A stretch of DNA of 17,319 bases from an uncultured Oscillospiraceae bacterium (GCA_910578755.1 CAJTSZ010000040.1:1-17319), one strand, 5' to 3'; shown: positions 1 to 6,926, numbered from the stretch's first letter. Notes: generated by a model from the sequence alone, not told the origin. Numbers and translations: made by a program.

Positions 1-9
1 CAACTTGCT

Positions 10-70
10 ATGTTACAGCAAAGGTTTTCCTTTGCTGTAACATTTGGGTTATGGGGCTGAAAGCCCCAAT
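10..70. repeat. Two adjacent intergenic hairpins
   Basis: A perfect 15-bp stem (10-24 paired with 29-43, TTTT loop) is followed by a 7-bp GC-rich stem (52-58 with 62-68). There is no strong T-run after either on the plus strand. They may end a gene lying left of the window. The two-hairpin layout resembles the pair found behind the M20 gene at 3534-3588. Confidence 0.6.
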
Positions 71-109
71 AGCACAGGCCTGTGGCGCTGGCAGGTCCGG
101 AAAACTGTA

Positions 110-138
110 TTGACTTTTTTCAACTGATAGTATATAAT
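110..138 (+). promoter_or_regulatory. SigA-type promoter of the BFD-like gene
   Basis: TTGACT (110-115), a 17-bp spacer and TATAAT (133-138). Transcription would begin near 145, giving a leader of about 28 nt that holds AAAGGAG at 157-163, nine bases before the ATG. The terminator at 417-450 makes this gene a single-gene transcript. Confidence 0.8.
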
Positions 139-172
139 TTTACAGGAATAAGCTGCAAAGGAGTTGCTCCCT

Positions 173-331
173 ATGACCAAGCCAACCTATGTTTGCTACT
201 GCGATAAGGTTACCGAACAGGACATTGAAGCTGCCGTTTTACAGGGCGCCCGCACAGTAAAGCAGGTAATACAGATGACAGGCGCCATGAGCCACTGCAA
301 CTGTGCTGTAGAAAACCCCAAAGGTACCTGA
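173..331 (+). CDS. Small BFD-like [2Fe-2S]-binding protein (ends at, or reads through, TGA)
   Basis: Up to the first TGA this encodes 52 residues. The sequence has the look of the bacterioferritin-associated ferredoxin-like [2Fe-2S] fold: C8-x-C10, then V-T-E-x-D-I, G-A-x-T-V and M-T-G-A, then C42-x-C44. The gap from C10 to C42 equals the ligand gap in E. coli Bfd, but the canonical fourth ligand three residues after C42 is absent (C44 is two after). Such domains carry a cluster in small electron-transfer or iron-handling proteins. The partner here is unknown. A consensus promoter and an AAAGGAG site fix the start. The frame does not decay at the TGA but continues for 29 codons with helix-like protein sequence (see the next entry), so the product may be 82 residues. 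The stop reading is the conservative one. Confidence 0.72.
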   Translation: MTKPTYVCYCDKVTEQDIEAAVLQGARTVKQVIQMTGAMSHCNCAVENPKGT

Positions 332-421
332 TGTTCTGCGGATATTCACCGGGTATTTTTAAAATACGCTGCCCAGCAGCAAAAGCCCGGGAACCCTTCG
401 CCGGCGGCGAAGGAACGCTGA
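329..421 (+). other. In-frame TGA with continued frame (possible Sec/readthrough extension)
   Basis: TGA at 329-331 is codon 53. The same frame continues as C-S-A-D-I-H-R-V-F-L-K-Y and on to a TGA at 419-421. In BFD-like domains the last Cys ligand is followed by a short helix of the type x-x-E/D-I-x-x-x-x, and C54-S-A-D-I fits that pattern. The end of the extended frame falls inside the terminator stem (417-440), whereas the short version would leave an 86-nt tail. An imperfect stem (338-346 with 361-369, two mismatches) has a 14-nt loop containing GGG that begins 16 nt after the TGA, which is in the range for bacterial SECIS elements. A competing hairpin is 353-358 with 362-367. A decayed gene or coincidence remains possible. 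Confidence 0.4.
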
Positions 422-450
422 CCAGTGTAAACTGGTCAGCTTATTTTTTT
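417..450 (+). terminator. Rho-independent terminator of the BFD-like gene
   Basis: A perfect 10-bp stem (417-426 with 431-440, loop GTAA) is followed by TTATTTTTTT. The T-run lies on the plus strand only, so it serves the BFD-like gene rather than the convergent regulator that ends at 468. A second hairpin, 395-402 with 406-413, lies just upstream. Confidence 0.9.
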
Positions 451-467
451 ATAGTAAAAGGTACATG

Positions 468-1802
468 CTACAAATTTCCCTTTAAATTTAAATGGTACAC
501 CGTAGTGGGCCGCCCTTTTGTTTGGGCCGCCCTTTTGCCAGTGGCCCAGGCCAGCCCACCCTTTTCCAGGCTGCTTAAAATGCGGTTGGCATTGCGGGGC
601 GTCACCTTAAAGCGCTGGGCTATTTCCTGGGTGGTAACATAGCTGCTTCCAGAAATATTTACCATAGAAATCAACTTTTGTATGGTAAGGGTAGAAAGCT
701 GGCTTTTTTGGGCCATTTCCTGTATTTCCGGCGTCACTTCCGTATCTACAATAATGGTATTTTCCGCATTAAGTGGGCCATACATCCGCTGGTGCTCATC
801 TACGCCAAAGCTGCCTTTGTGCTGAAAGGCCTCCCGCTTTGCCTTCATGGCGTGGGACTTGGCTGCGCTGATGCTTGCCCCCACGCCGTAACCAATACAC
901 ACAGTAAAGGGCAAATGCTCCTGAAAGTATTTGCTTAAAGCACATTTGGTAAAACAGCCGGTTAGGTAGGAAACAAGGCTGTATTTTGTAAAAACGTCGC
1001 AGCCCAGGGCTGCCCGCTGTATAATCATATCCCCGCCGTACCGTTTATCCACCTGGGCAAGCTGGCTTTCCAACTGCTTCAGGCAGTTTTCCATTTCCAC
1101 ACCGCCGGGCTGGGCCACCGGGCTAATGGAAATAACCGCAGGCAAATTCTTTTTTGCCTGCTGGGCCTTAATTTCCCGTATTAAGCTGTCGGCAGTATCC
1201 CTAAGGTGCTGGCGGCTGGGGTATGCGTAAATACAGGGGACGCCCCTTTCCTGAAGGGTTTTTAAAATACTGGAAAACTGGCAAATAACCAAATCCATCC
1301 GCCCCTCGTTCCACCACTGGGTAATTTCCTCCACGGTTTGTTCCTCGTAGGCCAGCAAATCCTTTAGGGACATGGTTTCTATCCATTGGTGAATCCGTTT
1401 ATCCACAAAGGCCACCTTGTTTTCATCCAGCATATAATCGCAGGTAAGCAGTTCAATGGGCTCCACACCCATACCCATTAAAATGCGGTTGGGCAGCAAA
1501 GATTTATTTTTTATAATTTGCCGCAAAACGGCCCGGTATAGCGCCACATGGTCCGCATTAAAAAATACAACCGGCTTTTTTGTGCTGCCCACCTGCAATA
1601 CCAAAGCCTGGTGCGCGGCAGAACCGCTGACAATAAAGCCGTCCGCCTCCTTTTCCTTGGCGCGGTAAACATCGGCTATATTGCTGAAATTTTTATACAC
1701 CACAATTTCTATTTCGGCCTCTATATCAAAACTGCTGTAAGCTTCTTTTAAAAACTGATATAAATAGTCCGTTGTTATAACTATAATTTTCACCTTTGCC
1801 AC
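468..1802 (-). CDS. Transcriptional regulator: sensor domain, degenerate GGDEF/cyclase-like middle, C-terminal winged helix
   Basis: The product has 444 residues when started at GTG 1802, which has AAAGGA nine bases upstream. The ATG at 1877 would add 25 residues of unconvincing sequence and has no Shine-Dalgarno. The N-terminal about 180 residues look like an alpha/beta sensor (K-V-K-I-I-V-I-T-T-D, then G-F-I-V-S-G-S-A-A-H). The middle, with Y-G-G-D-M and G-Y-G-V-G-A-S-I-x-A-A, resembles the degenerate nucleotide-cyclase/GGDEF-like module of several Clostridia regulators. The last about 75 residues form a winged helix (Y-V-T-T-Q-E-I-A-Q-R-F-K-V-T, then N-R-I-L-S-S-L-E-K-G-G-L-A). It is divergent from the M20/transporter genes and so is their likely regulator. 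The ligand is unknown. The fold of the middle part is my inference from local motifs. Confidence 0.75.
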   Translation of the reverse strand: MAKVKIIVITTDYLYQFLKEAYSSFDIEAEIEIVVYKNFSNIADVYRAKEKEADGFIVSGSAAHQALVLQVGSTKKPVVFFNADHVALYRAVLRQIIKNKSLLPNRILMGMGVEPIELLTCDYMLDENKVAFVDKRIHQWIETMSLKDLLAYEEQTVEEITQWWNEGRMDLVICQFSSILKTLQERGVPCIYAYPSRQHLRDTADSLIREIKAQQAKKNLPAVISISPVAQPGGVEMENCLKQLESQLAQVDKRYGGDMIIQRAALGCDVFTKYSLVSYLTGCFTKCALSKYFQEHLPFTVCIGYGVGASISAAKSHAMKAKREAFQHKGSFGVDEHQRMYGPLNAENTIIVDTEVTPEIQEMAQKSQLSTLTIQKLISMVNISGSSYVTTQEIAQRFKVTPRNANRILSSLEKGGLAWATGKRAAQTKGRPTTVYHLNLKGNL

Positions 1803-2137
1803 ATCTGCACATCCTTTACTTAACCTATTGTATCGGCCATTGGGGCATAAATCAAGAAGAAGTTTACTTTTTCTCATTTTTTGTTTTTCTTTACCATATT
1901 TTAAATAAAGTAGTGTTTTCTAATAATTGGCGGGGTTTTTAACTCTTTCAAAATTTTATCTATTTGCTACATTATTGCCTGTAAAAAATAACAAAGATAT
2001 AAACCACCTTGTTTAAATTGTATTATTTCTTTTTATGTTCTGTAATTATAGTACAATAAAAAATCTCTTTTTCCTTTAAAAAGAATCTGTTTTTCGTCAT
2101 AACATCTAATTTTAAAATTTTTAAGTTTATTTTTTTG

Positions 2138-2166
2138 TTGACAATGAGAATTCCCCCCGATATAAT
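2138..2166 (+). promoter_or_regulatory. Consensus SigA promoter of the M20/transporter genes
   Basis: TTGACA at 2138-2143, a spacer of exactly 17 bp, and TATAAT at 2161-2166, all matching the housekeeping consensus. The predicted RNA start near 2173 leaves a leader of about 130 nt before the ATG at 2306. A promoter this strong suggests control by a repressor or by the leader. Confidence 0.85.
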
Positions 2167-2209
2167 GAAGGCACAGGCTATTCCATATATATTCTTTAAT
2201 ATAAATTTA

Positions 2210-2243
2210 ATAATATTTATTTTTATTATAAAATAAATATTAT
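2210..2243 (+). promoter_or_regulatory. 34-bp AT-only palindrome in the M20 leader (operator or RNA hairpin)
   Basis: 2210-2223 pairs perfectly with 2230-2243 (14 bp, 6-nt loop), with no G or C at all. It lies between the consensus promoter and the ribosome site (AAGGAGG, 2291-2297). It may be the operator for the divergent regulator or a leader hairpin. It has no T-run and is too weak in GC to be a normal terminator. Chance formation in such AT-rich DNA is possible, but 14 perfect pairs is long. Confidence 0.5.
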
Positions 2244-2305
2244 ATTGGTAGGAACAGCTTACAAAGGAATTCGTTTACTGTCCATATTTTAAGGAGGTTT
2301 TCACT

Positions 2306-3523
2306 ATGAGCAATCTAAACAAAACTATTTTGGAAGGCGCAGGCAAACTGCAGCAGGAGCTGCTGAACCACCGCCGTTACCTGCACCAAAATGCGGAAGT
2401 TGGGTTTGACCTTCCTGTTACAAAAGCCTATGTGAAAGAGCAGCTAACTAAAATGGGCTACCAGCCCCAGGACTGCGGCAAAGCAGGCGTTGTTGTTTTA
2501 GCAGGCGGCAAAAAACCGGGGAAAGTATTCTTAATCCGCGGCGATATGGACGCTCTGCCAATTCAGGAACAGTCCGGCGTTGAATTTTCCTCCAAAACCT
2601 GCAATATGCATGCTTGCGGCCACGATATGCACACCTCCATGATGCTTGGCGCCGCAAAACTGCTGAAAGAGCACGAGGATGAAATTGAAGGTACTGTAAA
2701 GCTGATGTTCCAACCGGCAGAAGAACCCCTTACTGGCGCCGCTGATATGATTGCCAACGGCGTTTTGGAAAACCCCACAGTGGACGCCGGCATGATGATT
2801 CACGTAAGCACCGGTATGCCAGTGCCGGAGGGGATGTGCCTTCTTCCAGAAGCTGGCCCAGGCGCTTCTGCCTCCGACTGGTTTGAAATCCATATCCAGG
2901 GCAAAGGCGGCCATGGCGCTATGCCAAACGCCTGTGTAGACCCTGTAAATGTTGCAGCCCACATCCACATTGCGCTGCAGGAAATTAACAGCCGCGAGGT
3001 TACCCCTGGGGAAAATATGGTGCTTACTGTAGGCCATATTACCGGCGGCACCACCTCCAATGTTATTCCGGATACAGCCGCTATGTACGGCACCCTGCGC
3101 ACCTTTGACCCAGAAGTGCGTTCCTTTGTAAAACAGCGCATGGAGGAAATTTCCAAATCTGTTGCCCAGGCCTTCCGCGCCGAAGCAACCGTTACTTTCC
3201 CCATTGCCTGCCCTGCTTTGGTAAACGACAAGGACGTTATGGAAAGCGCCGAAAAATACATGGAAGAACTAGTAGGGCCACAGGGCTTTATTTCTGCCCG
3301 CAAAGCAATGCCGGGCAAAGCAAAAATGTCCGGCTCCGAGGACTTTGGTTTTGTCAGCGAAAAAATCCCGGTAACTATGATGATGCTTGGCGCCGGAACC
3401 CCTGCTAACGGCTATGTTTACCCCCAGCACCATCCAAAAGCCCGCTTTGACGATGCTTCCCTCCAACACGGCGTTGCTGCTTACGTGTATATTGCAATGC
3501 GTTGGCTGGAGGAACACAAATAA
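2306..3523 (+). CDS. M20 family amidohydrolase/peptidase
   Basis: A 405-residue zinc-dependent amidohydrolase of the M20D kind (hippurate hydrolase, N-acyl-amino-acid hydrolase and indole-acetyl-amino-acid hydrolase relatives), which split an acyl group or peptide bond from an amino acid. Motifs in order: H-R-Y-L-H-Q-N-A-E near residue 22, R-G-D-M-D-A-L-P-I at 78-86, H-A-C-G-H-D-M-H at 102-109 (metal ligands), Q-P-A-E-E at 136-140 (catalytic Glu), G-K-G-G-H-G-A-M-P in the dimerisation domain, G-S-E-D-F, and a C-terminal H-H-P-K. Length is typical of the family. No signal peptide is seen, so it acts in the cytoplasm. AAGGAGG at 2291-2297 sets the start. It is followed by hairpins and then two membrane genes on the same strand, probably a transporter for its substrate. 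The exact substrate cannot be read from sequence. Confidence 0.93.
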   Translation: MSNLNKTILEGAGKLQQELLNHRRYLHQNAEVGFDLPVTKAYVKEQLTKMGYQPQDCGKAGVVVLAGGKKPGKVFLIRGDMDALPIQEQSGVEFSSKTCNMHACGHDMHTSMMLGAAKLLKEHEDEIEGTVKLMFQPAEEPLTGAADMIANGVLENPTVDAGMMIHVSTGMPVPEGMCLLPEAGPGASASDWFEIHIQGKGGHGAMPNACVDPVNVAAHIHIALQEINSREVTPGENMVLTVGHITGGTTSNVIPDTAAMYGTLRTFDPEVRSFVKQRMEEISKSVAQAFRAEATVTFPIACPALVNDKDVMESAEKYMEELVGPQGFISARKAMPGKAKMSGSEDFGFVSEKIPVTMMMLGAGTPANGYVYPQHHPKARFDDASLQHGVAAYVYIAMRWLEEHK

Positions 3524-3533
3524 CCAAATCCCT

Positions 3534-3619
3534 AAGCTGTGAAAGAGGCGGCCTCTTTCACAGCTTGGTGGGCTAACCTTAGCCCACCGTTACGCCGCAA
3601 GGCAAAATTCGCCTTTTTT
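3534..3619 (+). terminator. Three successive hairpins after the M20 gene (terminator/attenuator)
   Basis: First a 15-bp perfect stem (3534-3548 with 3552-3566, loop CGG). Second, a 9-10-bp GC-rich stem (3567-3576 with 3579-3588). Third, a 5-bp AAGGC/GCCTT stem (3599-3603 with 3611-3615) that runs into T6. Only the last has a proper U-tract. Together they probably lower or stop expression from the M20 gene into the membrane genes and protect the M20 mRNA 3' end. Confidence 0.65.
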
Positions 3620-3622
3620 AAA

Positions 3623-3660
3623 TTGGCACAATCATTGTAATGTTACATAAATAGTTATAC
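3623..3660 (+). promoter_or_regulatory. Possible promoter/operator before the DUF5058-like gene
   Basis: TTGGCA (3623-3628), an 18-bp spacer and ATAAAT (3647-3652) form a plausible promoter. Two short palindromes lie across it: ACAAT-C-ATTGT (3628-3638) and TGTAA-TG-TTACA (3636-3647), which could be a regulator site. The match to the -10 consensus is only moderate. Confidence 0.35.
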
Positions 3661-3677
3661 AAGAAAAGAGGAGTTTT

Positions 3678-4400
3678 ATGGGGTATAAAGAAATTGCCGG
3701 CAGCCCGCTGTTATACATACTTGTTGCCGTAGGCCTGCTTTATATTATAGGTTTTGCCGCACTGTTTCTGAAAAAGAGCTTTAACCGCTGTGTAGAACTG
3801 GGCATGGAAAAAGCTGCAGTAATAAATGTAATTAAATCCAGCGTTGTATATTCTATTGTCCCAAGTATTGCTATTGTTATTGGTTTTTTCTCCCTTACCA
3901 CTGTTTTAGGTATTCCCTGGCCCTGGTGGCGCCTTTCTGTAATTGGTTCCGTATCCTATGAGCTTATGGCCGCGGATATGGCCGCTAAAGGCATGGGCTA
4001 TGTAACCACTGCCGAAATGCTGGCAGCCAACGACCCCAAGGTATTTGGCGCTATGATGATTATTATGAGCCTTGGTATGCTGGGCGGCTTCTTTGTTTTA
4101 ATTCCTTTTGGTAAAAAGATTACCTCCGGCTTAATGAAAGCCCGTTCCAACACCAACAGCACCTGGGGTATTGTTATGAACAACGCGTTCATGCTCACCC
4201 TTGCCGCTGTATTTATTCCCTTTATGCTTTTGGGCGACCCGGTACAAATGGCCACCTTCCTTACCAGCGTACTTATCGCCCTTGGCATCAGCTTCCTTGC
4301 TAAAAAGCTGAAGGCCGCCTGGCTCAGCAACTTTATTATGGCAATTACGCTTATTTTAGGTATGGCCTCCTCTATAGTATGGACTTCCATTTTAAAATAG
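3678..4400 (+). CDS. DUF5058-like integral membrane protein (putative transporter subunit A)
   Basis: A 240-residue protein with about six hydrophobic segments (near residues 9-31, 58-80, 119-143, 163-187, 190-208 and 214-238). The region around residues 60-110 has V-P-S-I-A-I-V-I-G-F-F-S-L, then I-P-W-P-W-W-R-L-S-V-I-G-S-V-S-Y-E-L and M-A-A-D-M-A. I associate this with the uncharacterised DUF5058 membrane proteins of Firmicutes, from memory only. It is followed 35 bp later by a second membrane gene and preceded by an M20 amidohydrolase, which suggests a two-subunit transporter for the amidase substrate or product. The ribosome site AGAGGAG (3667-3673) is only four bases from the ATG, closer than usual, but no better start exists. 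Transport function is inferred. Confidence 0.8.
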   Translation: MGYKEIAGSPLLYILVAVGLLYIIGFAALFLKKSFNRCVELGMEKAAVINVIKSSVVYSIVPSIAIVIGFFSLTTVLGIPWPWWRLSVIGSVSYELMAADMAAKGMGYVTTAEMLAANDPKVFGAMMIIMSLGMLGGFFVLIPFGKKITSGLMKARSNTNSTWGIVMNNAFMLTLAAVFIPFMLLGDPVQMATFLTSVLIALGISFLAKKLKAAWLSNFIMAITLILGMASSIVWTSILK

Positions 4401-4435
4401 CCTTGCCATAATTGAAGAAACTGGAGGTATAAAAT

Positions 4436-5200
4436 ATGAGTAAAAATTCCAATAAATCTTTTAACGATTGGGCCCATAGCTTTGGCCGCATTGGTACTGT
4501 AATTGCCCTGGCATATATGATTATTATGCCCGTAATTGTTTGCACCGTGTTCGACTGCTTCCCTACCGATTTTGCCAGCGTACTGAAGGGCAGTATTGGC
4601 ATCTTCGCTTTGTTTGTTCCCGTAGGCATTGCCGAAGCCATCAGCTACACCCCTATTTTAGGCTCTTCCTGCTACCTCACCTTTATTACAGGCAACATTA
4701 TGAACTTAAAGCTGCCCTGCGTTATGAACGCGCAGAAAATTGCTAAGGTAGAGGCCAACACACCGGAAGGCGACGCCATTTCCCTGGTAGCCGTTGCTGC
4801 TTCCTCCATTCTTACCATTATTGTTATTTCCCTGGGCCTTGTGTTCCTGGTTCCCCTGCGGCCCGTTTTGGAAAACCCAACAGTAAAACTGGCTTCCGGT
4901 TATATGCTGCCCTCTATGTTTGGCGCCTTGTTCCTTGGCATCCTTACAAAAGGTTCCAGCAAAACAGAAATAGAAAACAAACTGTTTTCCATTGTTGTTC
5001 CCTTCATCCTTGTTTGCATTGGCATTTTTGCCGGCGTTCTTTCCGCCGGTATGGAAGGCATTTCCCTTTTGTTTATGATTCCCGTTACCATTCTCTGCGC
5101 CCGTGTCCTTTGGAAAAAAGGCATTGTACGCGTAGTGGATAACTCCCCGGAGGCCCAGGCTGCAAAAGCAGCCGCAAAGGCCGCGGAAAAAGCGGAATAG
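4436..5200 (+). CDS. Integral membrane protein, partner of the DUF5058-like protein (putative transporter subunit B)
   Basis: A 254-residue protein with six to seven hydrophobic stretches (about 19-39, 49-71, 77-90, 109-140, 155-173, 183-206 and 210-227). A conserved-looking loop T-P-I-L-G-S-S-C-Y-L-T-F-I-T-G-N-I lies between segments. The C-terminal tail is an Ala/Lys/Glu repeat (A-K-A-A-A-K-A-A-E-K), probably a short cytoplasmic helix. TGGAGGT at 4422-4428 is seven bases before the ATG. The 35-bp gap to the previous gene and the shared terminator at 5214-5246 show co-transcription. I do not recognise a named family. The location suggests the second half of a heteromeric permease used with the M20 enzyme. 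Confidence 0.8.
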   Translation: MSKNSNKSFNDWAHSFGRIGTVIALAYMIIMPVIVCTVFDCFPTDFASVLKGSIGIFALFVPVGIAEAISYTPILGSSCYLTFITGNIMNLKLPCVMNAQKIAKVEANTPEGDAISLVAVAASSILTIIVISLGLVFLVPLRPVLENPTVKLASGYMLPSMFGALFLGILTKGSSKTEIENKLFSIVVPFILVCIGIFAGVLSAGMEGISLLFMIPVTILCARVLWKKGIVRVVDNSPEAQAAKAAAKAAEKAE

Positions 5201-5213
5201 CCCATTTTAAACT

Positions 5214-5246
5214 AAAACCCCAAGCCAAAAGGCTTGGGGTTTTTTA
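5214..5246 (+). terminator. Strong rho-independent terminator of the transporter genes
   Basis: A 13-bp perfect stem (5214-5226 with 5231-5243, loop AAAA) ends in a run of six T. It closes the plus-strand transcript and lies only about 30 bp from the remnant of a surface protein gene, which therefore has no visible promoter. Confidence 0.92.
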
Positions 5247-5276
5247 TTGGGCCGCTACGGCAGGGATTTTAAATAG

Positions 5277-6122
5277 ACTTCCAACAGCGCCACCCTGCCC
5301 AAAGAGGTTTTCCAGGCGGCGGCCCAGGGCAGCGGCAAGGAACTGTACCTGAAAAGCGACGGCATTGAGTGGAAATTCCAGGGCGATGAAATTGACCCTG
5401 CCAACATCAAGGATATTGACCTTACCACCAGCATTGAAATGGATCACTCTTCCAACAGCGAAAACGCCGACGATATTACCAACGCCTTGGAGGATAAAAA
5501 TTCTATTATTATTAGCTTTCCCAAAAACGGGCAGCTTCCCGCCCCTGCAACCATCCGCATTAAAATGGACCATACCTTCCGGGAGTATGTTGGCACTGAA
5601 AACCTGTATGTTTACTACTACGACAACACAAACCAAAAATTTGTGGAGGTAGCGGCAAACTTGACCATTACCCCGGATTCCTACCTGGAATTTACCATTA
5701 CCCACAACAGCGACTTTGTTATTACAAAGGGCGCCTACAACAAGCCAACACAGCCGGAGAACCCAGACCAGCCCCAGCAGCCCAACAGCACCCCCTCCCG
5801 CTACAATGATGATGAGGAAGATAGGGACAGCGCCAGCATCACTGTAAAAAACAGCCCCAACGGCGTTGTAAAAGCCAACCGCAAGGCTGCCTCCAAAGGG
5901 CAAACAGTAACCCTGACCCCTGTGCCCAACAGCGGCTACGTATTAAAATCCCTCACTGTAACAACAAAGAATGGCAAGGAGGTAACCCTCCGCCAGGAAA
6001 ACGGCAAATACACCTTTAAAATGCCTGAGGGCAAGGTGACAGTTTCCGCCGAATTTACGGCCTCCTCTTATACTCCCCCTGCTTCTTCTGTAAAGGAAAA
6101 CCCCAGCATGGGCGCGTTTTAG
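5277..6122 (+). pseudogene. 5'-truncated surface/secreted protein gene with InlB B-like repeat
   Basis: An open frame runs from just after a TAG at 5274 to the TAG at 6120-6122 (281 codons). The first ATG (5439) lies inside coherent protein sequence and has no ribosome site; upstream codons already read as L-P-K-E-V-F-Q-A-A and G-I-E-W-K-F-Q-G-D, a fold seen in Clostridia surface proteins. So the true start, signal peptide and N-terminal domains are missing. What remains is a beta-rich domain (about 20-155), a Pro/Gln/Asn linker with an acidic Asp/Glu patch, and one divergent InlB B-like repeat (K-G-Q-T-V-T-L-T-P, then G-Y-V-L-K-S-L-T-V, then F-K-M-P-E-G-K-V-T-V). It ends in P-S-M-G-A-F. A good terminator follows. 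Deletion next to the upstream terminator is the simplest cause. A translated 227-residue product from 5439 is possible but unsupported. Confidence 0.75.
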
Positions 6123-6128
6123 CCGCAT

Positions 6129-6163
6129 AAAAATAACCTGGGCTTACACCCAGGTTATTTTTT
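6129..6163 (+). terminator. Terminator of the truncated surface protein gene
   Basis: A 12-bp stem (6131-6142 with 6149-6160), extended by A-T pairs at 6129-6130 and 6161-6162, with T6 at its 3' side. An intact terminator behind a gene without a 5' end supports recent truncation. Confidence 0.85.
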
Positions 6164-6258
6164 ACTGTAAAGCGGAATACCTTTATACATCCAATTCAGT
6201 AAATTTTTAGGAAAATTAAGGTTGGCAGGGCACTCTGCTCTCCCCTGCTTTTTGCACA

Positions 6259-6294
6259 AAAAATACCCCAGGCTTTTCTACCTGGGGTATTTTT
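6259..6294 (-). terminator. Terminator of the rubrerythrin gene
   Basis: A perfect 14-bp stem (6259-6272 with 6281-6294, 8-nt loop) starts ten bases after the rubrerythrin stop on the minus strand and is flanked by A/T runs, so it can work in both directions. Confidence 0.85.
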
Positions 6295-6304
6295 ATAACA
6301 AAGC

Positions 6305-6850
6305 TTATTTAAAGTATCTGTTAAGCAGGCCAAGGAAAGCGCAGCCGTGGCGTGCTTCATCTTTTGCCATTTCATGAACGGTGTCATGGATAGCGTCCAG
6401 GCCAAGCTGTTTTGCTTTGGTAGCCAAATCTTTTTTACCGGAGCAAGCGCCGTTTTCAGCGGCAACACGCAGCTCCAGGTTTTTCTTTGTATCGGCAAAT
6501 ACTACTTCGCCCAGCAATTCTGCAAATTTTGCAGCGTGTTCTGCTTCTTCAAAAGCGGCTGTTTTGTAGTACTCGGCAACCTCTGGGTAGCCTTCTCTTG
6601 CAGCCTGGCGGGACATGGCCAGGTACATGCCAACCTCTGTGCATTCGCCTGTAAAGTTCATTCTCAGGCCTTCTACAATTTCAGGGTCAACGTCTTTTGC
6701 AACGCCAATTCTGTGTTCATCGGCCCAAACAAATTTGGAATCTGCCTGTTCCTCAAATTTAGAAGCTGGAGCCTTGCACTGTGGGCAGAACTCTGGAGCT
6801 TCCTCCCCTGTATGAACATAGCCGCAAATTTTGCATACAAACTTTTTCAT
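6305..6850 (-). CDS. Reverse-type rubrerythrin (N-terminal rubredoxin, C-terminal ferritin-like di-iron domain)
   Basis: 181 residues when started at the ATG at 6850, nine bases after AGGAGG. The ATG three codons earlier (6859) touches the Shine-Dalgarno and is not usable. The N-terminal rubredoxin iron site is C6-x-x-C9 and C22-P-x-C25. The ferritin-like four-helix part has E69 (G-E-C-T-E), E102-A-E-H105 and E165-A-R-H168 as di-iron ligands. The domain order is opposite to classical rubrerythrin and matches the reverse rubrerythrins of clostridia, which reduce hydrogen peroxide with electrons from NADH through rubredoxin-type carriers. It is monocistronic with its own terminator. In clostridia such genes are often controlled by PerR, but I see no clear PerR box here. 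Confidence 0.93.
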   Translation of the reverse strand: MKKFVCKICGYVHTGEEAPEFCPQCKAPASKFEEQADSKFVWADEHRIGVAKDVDPEIVEGLRMNFTGECTEVGMYLAMSRQAAREGYPEVAEYYKTAAFEEAEHAAKFAELLGEVVFADTKKNLELRVAAENGACSGKKDLATKAKQLGLDAIHDTVHEMAKDEARHGCAFLGLLNRYFK

Positions 6851-6926
6851 AATAATCATCCTCCTAATTTTTTTGGAAAACCTTGGCTAATTTTACCCCC
6901 AAAATATGAGGGAATTTTCCATTCTT

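Larger units (their letters stand above)
1803..2305. other. AT-rich divergent intergenic region
   Basis: About 500 bp with no credible gene. The right part holds the M20 promoter and leader palindrome (separate entries). For the divergent regulator only weak candidates are visible: a minus-strand TATAAT at 2045-2050 without a good -35, and a TTGAAA near 1947-1952 without a good -10. The TTTAAATAAAG stretch around 1900-1910 may hold its -10 region; that would place the RNA start near 1880 and argue for the GTG start at 1802. Confidence 0.5.

Noticed and set aside
417..450. Bidirectional terminator shared with the convergent regulator
   Set aside because: After the stem the minus strand reads GTTCCTTCG, not a U-tract, so it should serve only the plus-strand gene.
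5244..5903. Minus-strand 219-codon ORF rich in Val/Gly
   Set aside because: It is antisense to the coherent surface protein frame and has no recognisable domain.
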